From NCBI GenBank assembly GCA_947466075.1, contig CANIBP010000021.1:25534-89533 (forward strand): 64,000 nt of DNA. Reading direction: 5' to 3'. Below, piece after piece: positions 55,135 to 62,873 of the stretch. The stretch comes from Verrucomicrobiaceae bacterium. GTDB taxonomy: Bacteria > Verrucomicrobiota > Verrucomicrobiia > Verrucomicrobiales > Verrucomicrobiaceae. A program made the translations under genes and the position numbers. The first letter of the stretch is position 1; each line of letters starts with the position of its first letter. Below the pieces are notes generated by a model, which worked only from the letters and a program-made list of their open reading frames with translations, had not been told where the DNA came from and ran no database searches.

Positions 55135-57273
55135 ATGCCTGCCTCTACCGCGCTCCCCATTTGGAAAATCCACGCTGACATCTTGCGCACGCTGCGGGGT
55201 GGCAATCGCTTGGTGCTCGTGGCTCCGACGGTGTCGGGGAAGACGACGCAGGTGCCGCAGATGCTGCTGGATGCTGGGATTGCGGGGGAGAAGATGATCG
55301 TGGTGTTGCAGCCTCGGCGCGTGGCGGCCCGCACTGTGGCGACGCGGGTGGCTTGGGAACGTGAGAGTCGGCTCGGCGCGGAAGTCGGCTATCAGATCCG
55401 CTTTGATGACCACACCAGCGTCGGCACTCGCATTTGTTTTGTCACGGAGGGCATCCTGCTGCGCTGGCTTCAGGATGATCGCTCGCTGTCGAATGTCGGT
55501 GCGGTGGTGTTTGATGAGTTCCATGAGCGGAACTTGCTCAGCGATGTGGCGCTGGCGTTGGTGAAGCACTTGCAGCAGACGCAGCGGCCGGATTTGGCGA
55601 TGGTGGTGATGTCGGCCACGCTCGATGCGGAGCCGGTGGCGGCGTATTTGGATCAATCCCCGATCCTTGTCTCCGAAGGGCAAAGTTTCCCCGTGGAGGT
55701 GGGCTATCTTTCGATGCCTGATCAGCGTCCGATCACGGTGCAGGCAGCGGAGGCGGTGGAGCGCATCCTTCAAGACGAAGACCCCGGCGACATCCTCGTT
55801 TTCATGCCGGGACGTGGCGAGATCAATGGCACGCTGGATGCGTTGCGCGGCCTGAGAACGCGGGAGCGCGTGGCGTGCATCCCGTTGCATGGCGAACTGG
55901 AGCCGCAGGAGCAGGACCGCGCCTTTGCTCCGAACTCGCTGCGCAAAGTGATTGTCGCCACCAACGTCGCCGAGACCAGCATCACCATCGACGGCATTCG
56001 CCACGTCGTGGATATCGGCGTGGCCCGCGTGGCTCGTTACGATGCGGAGCGCGGCTGCGTGCCCGATGCGGCCTTGTGCGCCGCGTTGGTTAGTGGTCGC
56101 GATTTGCTCGCACGACTAGATCGCGATGATGCGCAAACCAAGGCCGCCCGCGAGATGTTCGAGGACAGCGCGGACTCCGATTTCATCACGCTGATGCGAG
56201 CCTACGACTTCGCCAAGGATAACGGCTTCAGCTTTGATCGCTGCCGCAGCTACGGCATCAATGCCCAGGTCGCCCGCCAGGTAGAGCAGACGTTTCAACA
56301 AATCATGCACGCCGCGAAGCAGGCGCTTCCCGGCCATGATGCTAAGCCAATATCAAGCGATGCCCTGCTGCGCTGCCTCATGGCCGGCTTCGTGGATCAA
56401 ATCGCCAAACGCCGCGCTCCCGGCAAGCCCGAGTGCGACCTCACGGATCAACGCCAAGGCCAGCTCGTGCGCGAAAGCGTGGTGACCGACGCCGCCTACT
56501 TCGTCGCCGCCAATCTGCGCGAAACACCGTCGCGCCAGACCCTGCTCAGCCTCGCCACTGCCGTGCAGCCCGCGTGGATCGCCGAGATGTTTCCCCAGCA
56601 TCTGAGCACCACCGTGGAGCACCTCTTCGATGCCCAGAACAAGCGCGTCGCCGCCATGAAGCTCGTGCGCTACCGCGATCTCGTCATTGAGCAGAAGGCG
56701 CAGCAGCGCGACCTCGATCCCGTCGCCAGCGGACGCTGCCTCGCCGAAGCCCACCGCGCCGGAGCCTTTGAATTGCCGCTGATGGATCATCGGCTGAAGC
56801 AGTTCATCGCCCGCGTGAACCTCGTCCACGCCACCCTGCCCGAACTTGAGTTCGCCCCCTTCGACGAAGCCGCAATCACCGCCAGCCTCGTCCGAACCTT
56901 CACCGGCCTCACCACCGTCAAAGAAGCCCAAGCCGCGCCCCTCATCCCCGCCTTCCATCTGCATCTGCAAAAAGGCCAGGTCAGTTGGCTCGATGAGTTA
57001 GCGCCCCTCTCCATTCCCTGGCCCAGTGGCGGCACGATCAAACTTAGCTACGTCAACGACACACCCGAAGCCCAAGTGAAGCTCCAGGAATGCTTCGCCC
57101 TCAAAGAACACCCGACGCTCTGCGAAGGCCGCTTGCCGGTGCTCCTTAGCCTCTGCACACCCGATGGCAAACGTTTGGCCACGACCTCGAACTGGCCAGC
57201 CTTCGTCACTCGCGAATGGCCGAAGCATCGGCAGGCCGTGGCGAAGAAGTTTCCGGGGGTTTTGTGGCGCTAG
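55135..57273 (+). CDS. hrpB: DEAH-box helicase, HrpB-like, with internal deletion
   Basis: 712 aa from the ATG at 55135 (a GTG at 55120 is possible). RecA-like domain 1: motif I VAPTVSGKTTQVP (usual GSGKT has G where V stands), motif Ia LQPRRVAA, motif II DEFHERN, motif III MSATLDAE. Domain 2: GDILVFMPGRGEI (motif IV), VIVATNVAETSITIDGIRHVVD (motif V). The expected next block with motif VI (QRAGRAGR) and about 100 further residues is missing: the frame jumps from RVARYDAERG to CVPDAALCAALVSGRD. The HrpB C-terminal domain (SSDALLRCLMAGFVDQIAKR, LSYVNDTPEAQVKLQECFALKEHP) is present. With motif VI absent, ATPase/helicase activity is doubtful. HrpB otherwise acts on RNA. Confidence 0.85.
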   Translation: MPASTALPIWKIHADILRTLRGGNRLVLVAPTVSGKTTQVPQMLLDAGIAGEKMIVVLQPRRVAARTVATRVAWERESRLGAEVGYQIRFDDHTSVGTRICFVTEGILLRWLQDDRSLSNVGAVVFDEFHERNLLSDVALALVKHLQQTQRPDLAMVVMSATLDAEPVAAYLDQSPILVSEGQSFPVEVGYLSMPDQRPITVQAAEAVERILQDEDPGDILVFMPGRGEINGTLDALRGLRTRERVACIPLHGELEPQEQDRAFAPNSLRKVIVATNVAETSITIDGIRHVVDIGVARVARYDAERGCVPDAALCAALVSGRDLLARLDRDDAQTKAAREMFEDSADSDFITLMRAYDFAKDNGFSFDRCRSYGINAQVARQVEQTFQQIMHAAKQALPGHDAKPISSDALLRCLMAGFVDQIAKRRAPGKPECDLTDQRQGQLVRESVVTDAAYFVAANLRETPSRQTLLSLATAVQPAWIAEMFPQHLSTTVEHLFDAQNKRVAAMKLVRYRDLVIEQKAQQRDLDPVASGRCLAEAHRAGAFELPLMDHRLKQFIARVNLVHATLPELEFAPFDEAAITASLVRTFTGLTTVKEAQAAPLIPAFHLHLQKGQVSWLDELAPLSIPWPSGGTIKLSYVNDTPEAQVKLQECFALKEHPTLCEGRLPVLLSLCTPDGKRLATTSNWPAFVTREWPKHRQAVAKKFPGVLWR

Positions 57274-57281
57274 CGAAGGCC

Positions 57282-58022
57282 TTACTGCCGACGAAGACGC
57301 TCCAGCTCTAGCCTCAAGGGCTGCCAATAGGCGCGGTCTTCGAGTCGTTCCTGACGCTCCTCGTCTTCCAGAGACAGGGTGAGCGCCGGGACATCATCAG
57401 AGAGCGCGTATTGGATCAAGGCACGCGTCGCTACCGCGTCCTTCGCGAGCACAGGATTTGCTTGAGCAAGAACACGCAGCAGTTCGGGCGTGCGGAGTTC
57501 TTGAAACCAGAAGGTGAGTTGCTCGGGTGTCGGCGCAGCTCGGTTCGCGAAGTAGTTGGCTTCCACCAGACGGCGGATCATTGGCCAGTCTTTGTCACGC
57601 TGAGTTTTCTTGGCCTGCACGAGATCGCCCAAGGAAAGGAGATCGCACAGAGTGCCGTCGTCCATCACCAGCGTGGTGCGGCGTTCCCAGAGCGTGTGAA
57701 AGTCCGTCACGCCTCTCATGCGGGACATCACGTCCACTCTCATACCAGCGGCTTCGGGATGACGGCAGCGGAAATGCACGGCGTGGCCGGCATTGAGGTG
57801 CTGGAGCAGGAAAGGCGGCACGGCGATGACCTCGGCTTCGAGGGCTTGCATGGCCTTCGTGAGTCGTTCGGCGTTTTCTTCGCTGGCGAGGATCGCCAGA
57901 TCGGTATCGCGGCTAAACTCCGCTGCGCCGTATAACACGCAGGCCTGGCCGCCCATTAGCAGGCACTGGACTTGGTGCTCGCCCATCGAAGAAAGGACTT
58001 TGCGTATCGGGTTCGGGATCAA
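57282..58022 (-). CDS. Nucleotidyltransferase-fold protein
   Basis: 246 aa from the TTG at 58022, chosen because a GGAGG sits five bases upstream (58029-58033) in the preceding gene; an ATG at 57986 would lose a helix that the family has. Fold: LLMGGQACVLYGAAEFSRDTDLAIL at about 23-47, matching the Gly-Gly...DxD pocket of nucleotidyltransferases (AbiEii-like or minimal-NTase type), followed by KDWPMIRRLVEANYFANRAA and a helical C-terminal half. Related proteins include toxins and modification enzymes; which one this is cannot be told. It overlaps the small gene 57913-58143 by more than 100 bases in another frame. Confidence 0.75.
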   Translation of the reverse strand: MIPNPIRKVLSSMGEHQVQCLLMGGQACVLYGAAEFSRDTDLAILASEENAERLTKAMQALEAEVIAVPPFLLQHLNAGHAVHFRCRHPEAAGMRVDVMSRMRGVTDFHTLWERRTTLVMDDGTLCDLLSLGDLVQAKKTQRDKDWPMIRRLVEANYFANRAAPTPEQLTFWFQELRTPELLRVLAQANPVLAKDAVATRALIQYALSDDVPALTLSLEDEERQERLEDRAYWQPLRLELERLRRQ

Positions 58023-58143
58023 GGGAGCCTCCAAGTGAAAGGTAAGTCTGCCAGAGACGCGAGGTCTCTGTCCAGCGTTGAGCCGGAGTCAGCCGATACC
58101 ACTCGGCCCACTCTTCGCCCACCAGTTCTTCTGCGCTGATCAT
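57913..58143 (-). CDS. Small partner protein overlapping the nucleotidyltransferase-fold gene
   Basis: 76 aa, MISAEELVGEEWAEWYRLT... with TPAQRWTETSRLWQTYLSLGGSLDPEPDTQSP and a C-terminal GRPGLRVIRRSGV, which I recognise as a recurring small family found directly ahead of nucleotidyltransferase-fold genes. It reads in a different frame from the downstream gene but they overlap by about 110 bases, with the downstream start inside this gene and its ribosome site GGAGG at 58029-58033. The arrangement looks like a toxin/antitoxin or obligate partner operon, by analogy. Confidence 0.7.
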   Translation of the reverse strand: MISAEELVGEEWAEWYRLTPAQRWTETSRLWQTYLSLGGSLDPEPDTQSPFFDGRAPSPVPANGRPGLRVIRRSGV

Positions 58144-58227
58144 GGTTGAGTTTAGGCGTTGGCTCCAGCTTCTTCAACCTGTGACTTGTGGCGCTGACCA
58201 CGCGAGTCGGAAACACGCCTCGGTAAA

Positions 58228-58953
58228 TCATACCGCCTTGCGGCGGACCCGCTTCGGCTTCTCCGGAGCCAAGGTCATCTGCGGTGTGACTTTTATGCCC
58301 ATGCGCTTGTAGTAGTCGAGCATCTTCTCCGTGGCCACTCGTCCAGCTTCGAGCACGATCTTCGACATCTCCGACATTTCTCGGGGAGTCGCTTCTTGAA
58401 GGCTGTTGGTAGTGAGCATGGGGCGGAGTTGGTCTGACGTGTGCGTCTCGCTGTCGGCAATCTGCGCTGCTGGTGGTGACTGATTGTCCCACAAACCCCA
58501 CTCATCGGCAAGGGGCAGGTAATCCTCCAGGAAATGCCTGCGGCTGCGGTCAAATCGGCGGCGCACATCGTCCTCAGGCACATCATGACCGCCCAATAGC
58601 ACACGCAAGGCCACACGGGCGATGGCCTGCGTGGCGGAGCCGATGACGATGTAATGCAGCACGATGCGATAGCCGCATGCTTTCGCCTCGCGGATCAGCG
58701 CGACGAGGGTTTTGCCGCTGAGCGTGGACTCGATGGCAAAGCTGGCCTTCGCCGTGATGAGCGAACGCGCCTCCTCTAGCAGCAACCGACCCGCTCGGAA
58801 CGCACTCAATGACGGATCCAGAGGTGACAGCCCTCTTGCCATCTCATCCGCATTCAAAAACCGCATCAAGCCCAGTCGCGGCAGCAACTCGCGAGCGAGC
58901 GTCGTCTTACCAGCGCCATTACAGCCGCCGAGAATGCAGAGGACTGGGTTCAT
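58228..58953 (-). CDS. Zeta-toxin-like P-loop kinase
   Basis: 241 aa. Walker A ILGGCNGAGKTTLARELL at about 7-24, then FLNADEMARGL (substrate/metal block), the Zeta-type helical part IESTLSGKTLVALIREAK, and Arg-rich IVIGSATQAIARVALRVLL and DVRRRFDRSRRHFLEDYL. This matches Zeta toxin-like kinases that phosphorylate UDP-GlcNAc, or related AAA/P-loop kinases. The C-terminal 60 residues are an added helical tail (MSEMSKIVLEAGRVATEKMLDYYKRMG). No epsilon antitoxin is adjacent. Confidence 0.8.
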   Translation of the reverse strand: MNPVLCILGGCNGAGKTTLARELLPRLGLMRFLNADEMARGLSPLDPSLSAFRAGRLLLEEARSLITAKASFAIESTLSGKTLVALIREAKACGYRIVLHYIVIGSATQAIARVALRVLLGGHDVPEDDVRRRFDRSRRHFLEDYLPLADEWGLWDNQSPPAAQIADSETHTSDQLRPMLTTNSLQEATPREMSEMSKIVLEAGRVATEKMLDYYKRMGIKVTPQMTLAPEKPKRVRRKAV

Positions 58954-59024
58954 GTGGTTTTCTTGCCTCGATTCAGGCTCGTTTGCAACGCTGGATCACA
59001 ACGCCGGAGAGGATCGCCAGCAAG

Positions 59025-59133
59025 GGAGCGCGAACACTTTTATCCGCCATCGTCATCAAGAGTGACGGCGAAACCGTGAAATTGCCGAAGAAGCGGGCAG
59101 GCTGCGAAGCCGCGAAGCGAATGCCCGCGCTCC
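59025..59133. repeat. Intergenic palindrome with GGAGCGCG/CGCGCTCC ends
   Basis: Outer arms GGAGCGCG at 59025-59032 and CGCGCTCC at 59126-59133; an inner pair GCGGGCA (59093-59099) and TGCCCGC (59122-59128) repeats the core found at 55059-55076. The elements overlap, forming alternative hairpins. It fills the gap between the zeta-like kinase and the DUF1080-like gene. Confidence 0.45.
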
Positions 59134-59140
59134 TCTCCTC

Positions 59141-59875
59141 TCACTTCACCGGCTCCGCGTTCCAGATCTTGAGATCGTCGAAGAAGCCGTCTTTGCCCAT
59201 GCAGCCGAACTCGACTTTGGACTTGGTCGAGTGGGCGATGCCGGGGGACTGGAGGAAGGCGACGGGCTTGCCGTCGATGGTGGCGCGCATGGTGTCGCCC
59301 ATGGTTTCGAGCATGAAGGTGTGCCAGGTCTGGGGATCGAGGCTGAGGGGGAAGGCGATGTTCTTGCGGCCTTTGGGTGCGGGTGGTTCGCCGGTGGCAC
59401 CTTCGGGGCGGGCGACGGCGAGGCCTTTCTGGTCGGTGAGGGTGATCTTGTCAGCGGCGATGCGCGCCATGCAGAGGTGGCCGTAGTGGGAGCCGTTGAA
59501 CTTCCGGTCGTCAAACTCCGCCGTGACGGACTGCGCGCCGCCGAGCTTGAAGCGGAACTCGATGACGCTGTCCTTCGTTGGGATGTCGTTGCCGATGACG
59601 ACCTGATGCCCTTTCACTGCGGGCTTGCCATCCTTCGCCGGGGAATCGAAGCGCATCTGCGTGCCCTTCAGCGTGCCGTTCTCGATGGAATACGTCGGCA
59701 CCACGATGGCCCAGCCTTTGTCCTTGCCCAGCTCGGCGCGCTCGAAGTCATCGGAGAAGAGTAGTTCCTTCTTCTTCGCGATCGGCTCGGTGGGAATCGA
59801 GGGCAGCCTCGGCGCATCGGCGGCGAAGGTGGTGGCGGTGACAAGGCAGGCGAGCATGAGGAAGCGGAGGTTCAT
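59141..59875 (-). CDS. Exported DUF1080-like protein
   Basis: 244 aa with a signal peptide (MNLRFLMLACLVTATTFA). The jelly-roll-like body begins LLFSDDFERAELGKDKGWAIVVPTYSIENGTLKGTQM and includes SVIEFRFKLGGAQSVTAEFDD, MARIAADKITLTDQKGLAVARPE and TWHTFMLETMGDTMRATIDGK, matching the DUF1080-like/3-keto-disaccharide hydrolase-like fold (compare 48024-48695). Likely periplasmic and involved in sugar binding or cleavage; reaction not assigned. Ends near the HD-HSP90 region, but the two are not obviously coupled. Confidence 0.75.
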   Translation of the reverse strand: MNLRFLMLACLVTATTFAADAPRLPSIPTEPIAKKKELLFSDDFERAELGKDKGWAIVVPTYSIENGTLKGTQMRFDSPAKDGKPAVKGHQVVIGNDIPTKDSVIEFRFKLGGAQSVTAEFDDRKFNGSHYGHLCMARIAADKITLTDQKGLAVARPEGATGEPPAPKGRKNIAFPLSLDPQTWHTFMLETMGDTMRATIDGKPVAFLQSPGIAHSTKSKVEFGCMGKDGFFDDLKIWNAEPVK

Positions 59876-59958
59876 GGGAGATGGAACGCCGCGCTTGCGG
59901 GAGTTTGTCAGCCTATCAAGGCCATCCGTGGTAGCTGGCGAGATCGCAAATGATCCGA

Positions 59959-62331
59959 TCAGTCTTCAAGACTTTGCAATTTGACGTCATTGTTCCGGCC
60001 GAGAATTACAATCGCACTCTCCTTGATGTCGATACCACCGCCTTTACCTATCGTCACTTCACTCTCTCGCCGAAATGAATCATCGGGATTGAGGGCTGAC
60101 ATTTCAATGCCCCAATTTGCTGCCACTGCATGAGCAACTGCTCCTGCTAAGGTGCCTGAAAGGTAGTTTCGCTTTTTCTCTGGTCTTACACAAGAATCAG
60201 GCCACTCAGAGTGCTGGCTGCTCCTGATGATGGACATGATCCCCATGCATTCGGTCTCCAAAACATTATCTGAAAGAACGAAATCGGGAAGCTTTGCATA
60301 GTTCCGAATCATAAAGGGACTAATCAGAAACATCTCGGCCGGAAGGTCCGAAAATTCAGCCAACTGTGAAAAGGTAAGCCACTGCGAACGGAATCGACAA
60401 ATCGGCAGTTTTCCTGTGTCCCCACCACAGCGCCATACGATTTCGGCGCTTCCAATTTGGATGAGCGGGTCATCCACCCAAGTGGCGATCAAAGTTGCCT
60501 GTTCTGAAGCCCAGTTTTGCAGCTTTTCCGGTGAAACGACAGGGGTTGCAACATCTCGAGCAGCTCTTTCCGGCCTTCCCACTAGTATTCCGCCAACGCC
60601 TGATAAACCACAAGAACTCAGGCCACCGACAGAAATCGTGCCAGCAAGCTCTGGGTAAACTGTTTCTTCTCCCCAGCCGAAAGTGCGAGCATTTAAAATA
60701 CAAGCTCGACCAATTACATCGCCACTCTCGTCGACAATATCTCTGATCAATTTTTCACTGATTGCGGTAAGCTTGCTAAGCATTTCAGCGTTGTGACGCT
60801 CCTCGAACTCAAAGCCTCCCCCCTTTCGAATAACTTCATCGGGCGAGCAAGTTTTCCAATCAGATGCTCGCAAAACAATTTCGGAGGATGTTGGTGTTTC
60901 GCATCTCAATGTGATGTCTAGATTTGGACAAAGGTCGTCACAAAGGTCCTTTAATGTTCGTGGTGGTTTATCGCCCCAAGTTCGGAGAAGGGAGGATTCC
61001 AGGGGTGAATTTGTCCAAATGCGCACACAAGTGCCACCGTCTCTGATGCGCTCGGACTCTGATGCAGGCCGCAGAATTGGTTTAACCGTTAAACCTGTAT
61101 TGAATTCCAGCACCTGCGTTTCAGTCTGCGCAGCAGCAGATTGGCGTGTTCTGACTCGAACCGAACTTCCTAGCATGAAGACCGAGAAAAAGCCGATTCC
61201 ATACTTGCCCGTTGCTTGAAATCCCTTTGCAAGCAAACCGGGATATTCCTCGAGCATCAGCATTGAGCCCCAATAACTGGTTCCAAAATCGAGGAGATAA
61301 CGAACGAGAACCTCTTTTGACATTCCTACGCCTGAATCTTCGACTTCAACCCACTCACCCGTCTGATCGCTACCACATCTAACTATGATTTCGCCCCAGT
61401 CTTCAGGGCGGTCCTCTGCAAGTCGACGGGCTCGAACAGCATCTGCGCCATTCTGTATGAGCTCACGTAGAGCCACGGTAGTGTCGTTCCCGTATAATTC
61501 TTTGCCGCCAAGCGATTTCACCAGCTTCGGCAAATCGCTAACATGCACAAACGCATCAACAGGGGACCAACCCTCCGTCGGGACATAGTGAATCATTCGC
61601 TCGGGTGTTTCAATTCCCGCAACACGACGAGCCGCCAGACGCTGCAAACTCTTTTCCGCGAGGAGAGTGTCCACCTGTCGCAATTCTCTATCGGCTGCTG
61701 CTAGGGATTCCAGACACAACCACCAAGCGGCAGCATCTTGCAATGGGAATGCAAAACCAGAGGAAAACGCAAGTGCGTCATCGGAAAGATAAGGTTTTTG
61801 GAGCTTTTCCTGGAACTTCCAATGTTCTTCCGAATGTCCTGATGGTCTTCGAAGCGCCCTCAGGAAGTTTGGCGCTCTGCGTGCATCAAGATGACATGCG
61901 TCGGCGACTCTTAACAAAGAAGCTATCTTTAAAGCGTCCACGCACCAGTCGCCCAGGCACCAGTGCGGAGAGCCATGTGGGCGCACGAACTCTTTCTCAA
62001 CACGGCTTATCGGCCACCAGTGGCTATGCGCTATCAATCCGATGATTCGGCCGAAGACTTGGCGGATTTCCGTGTCTTGAATCAAAAACTGCGATTCACC
62101 TCCCGGCTGTGGCTGCCATGAAATGTTGGGTAATTGTTCGGCGCGCTTGGCATCGAGATTACGGAGAAGCGAAGCTATAACTCGAGTGCGTATCGTTTCG
62201 GGCGGGTTTTGAATCTCCTTGGCAGAAGGGCGCTTTCCGTCTTGTTTTTGATACTCAAGCGTCACGGAATCTGCCCACAATGGGTCTTTTCTGAGTTCGT
62301 CTAAACCTCCTGGATAGGAAGCCAATGCCAT
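59959..62331 (-). CDS. HSP90-like ATPase with N-terminal HD domain, C-terminal part of a split gene
   Basis: 790 aa from the ATG at 62331, but this start lies inside an HD domain: residues 1-3 are the end of the expected HDLGMALAS block. The GHKL/HSP90-like ATPase domain spans about 270-480, with VALRELIQNGADAVRARRL (Asn of motif N), VEVEDSGVGMSKEVLVRYLL (motif G1), GFQATGKYGIGFFSVFML (motif G2) and a Thr-containing strand. Beyond it, several hundred residues form unknown helical and beta segments. The upstream piece (62334-62633) carries the HD domain start. The codons here are less GC-rich than in the flanking genes. HD plus HSP90-like ATPase proteins of this kind have been proposed as conflict-system components; I state this from recollection only. 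Confidence 0.8.
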   Translation of the reverse strand: MALASYPGGLDELRKDPLWADSVTLEYQKQDGKRPSAKEIQNPPETIRTRVIASLLRNLDAKRAEQLPNISWQPQPGGESQFLIQDTEIRQVFGRIIGLIAHSHWWPISRVEKEFVRPHGSPHWCLGDWCVDALKIASLLRVADACHLDARRAPNFLRALRRPSGHSEEHWKFQEKLQKPYLSDDALAFSSGFAFPLQDAAAWWLCLESLAAADRELRQVDTLLAEKSLQRLAARRVAGIETPERMIHYVPTEGWSPVDAFVHVSDLPKLVKSLGGKELYGNDTTVALRELIQNGADAVRARRLAEDRPEDWGEIIVRCGSDQTGEWVEVEDSGVGMSKEVLVRYLLDFGTSYWGSMLMLEEYPGLLAKGFQATGKYGIGFFSVFMLGSSVRVRTRQSAAAQTETQVLEFNTGLTVKPILRPASESERIRDGGTCVRIWTNSPLESSLLRTWGDKPPRTLKDLCDDLCPNLDITLRCETPTSSEIVLRASDWKTCSPDEVIRKGGGFEFEERHNAEMLSKLTAISEKLIRDIVDESGDVIGRACILNARTFGWGEETVYPELAGTISVGGLSSCGLSGVGGILVGRPERAARDVATPVVSPEKLQNWASEQATLIATWVDDPLIQIGSAEIVWRCGGDTGKLPICRFRSQWLTFSQLAEFSDLPAEMFLISPFMIRNYAKLPDFVLSDNVLETECMGIMSIIRSSQHSEWPDSCVRPEKKRNYLSGTLAGAVAHAVAANWGIEMSALNPDDSFRRESEVTIGKGGGIDIKESAIVILGRNNDVKLQSLED

Positions 62332-62333
62332 TC

Positions 62334-62633
62334 CTAAATCGTGGAGGAGGACAGCGCCTCCGAAAAAAAGGCCTCAGCCGGGTTCAGAAACGTTTCTTGC
62401 CCCACAACCAGATCTCCCATTTCCCACAATGCATCAAGATGGGTTATATCGTGAACGGTGAGCTCGGGGAGCTGTCGATGAATCGCAGATGCCAAGTGCG
62501 CCACTCGCTCACGGAACCGAAGAAAAGTGCTTCGGAGTCTTTCTCTTTGAGATGCGTGTGGATCGTCCTTGCCTTGATCAGCCAACGAAGCAGACCAAAG
62601 GCGTGTATTGGCGATAATTGGGGAGAGGTCCAT
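62334..62633 (-). pseudogene. N-terminal HD-domain part of the split HD-HSP90 gene
   Basis: About 99 aa from the ATG at 62633 (MDLSPIIANTRLWSASL), up to a stop at 62334. It contains TFLRFRERVAHLASAIHRQLPELTVHDITHLDALWEMGDL and FLNPAEAFF. In the frame used, the next codons diverge (SEALSSSTI then stop), while adding one T to the T7 run (A7 on the plus strand, 62363-62369) gives FFFGGAVLLHDLGMALAS, which joins the downstream gene perfectly. So 59959-62633 is one gene of about 890 codons with a one-base deletion in a homopolymer. Programmed slippage is possible but not supported by any stimulatory signal seen. Confidence 0.75.
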
Positions 62634-62695
62634 TCGAAGAGGATTAATGTCGCGTGGCGATGTTTTGCTGATGAGCTCGACTGAGCTGCATTGGA

Positions 62696-62836
62696 TTACG
62701 CCTTTGCATAAACCTCCGCCCCCGTTTCCACAAACTCCTTCGACTTCTCCGCCATCCCTCTTTGGATCGCTTCTTCCTCGGAGATGGCTTGTTCGGCGTC
62801 GCATTTGCGGACGTTTTCGATGATCTTCATGGATGA
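62696..62836 (-). pseudogene. thiC: 3' end remnant of thiC
   Basis: About 46 codons resembling the very C-terminus of phosphomethylpyrimidine synthase: SMKIIENVRKCDAEQAISEEEAIQRGMAEKS and KEFVETGAEVYAKA to the stop at 62696. ThiC ends in this manner (SMKITEDVRKYAAEQGISEEEA, then EFV-GAEVYAKA), including the CSM segment that follows the iron-sulfur Cys region, here changed to SSM. Upstream, the reading frame loses all ThiC similarity. It is a leftover of a lost or displaced gene, between the HD-HSP90 gene and the DUF1016 gene, and could be a target-site duplication of a mobile element. Confidence 0.7.
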
Positions 62837-62873
62837 GCTTTCGGTTGGCGGCTTTGAGTTTGCAAGCTGAGGC

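Noticed and set aside
59231..59764. 177-codon plus-strand frame antisense to the DUF1080-like gene
   Set aside because: Shadow frame with repetitive Gly/Ala/Asp composition.
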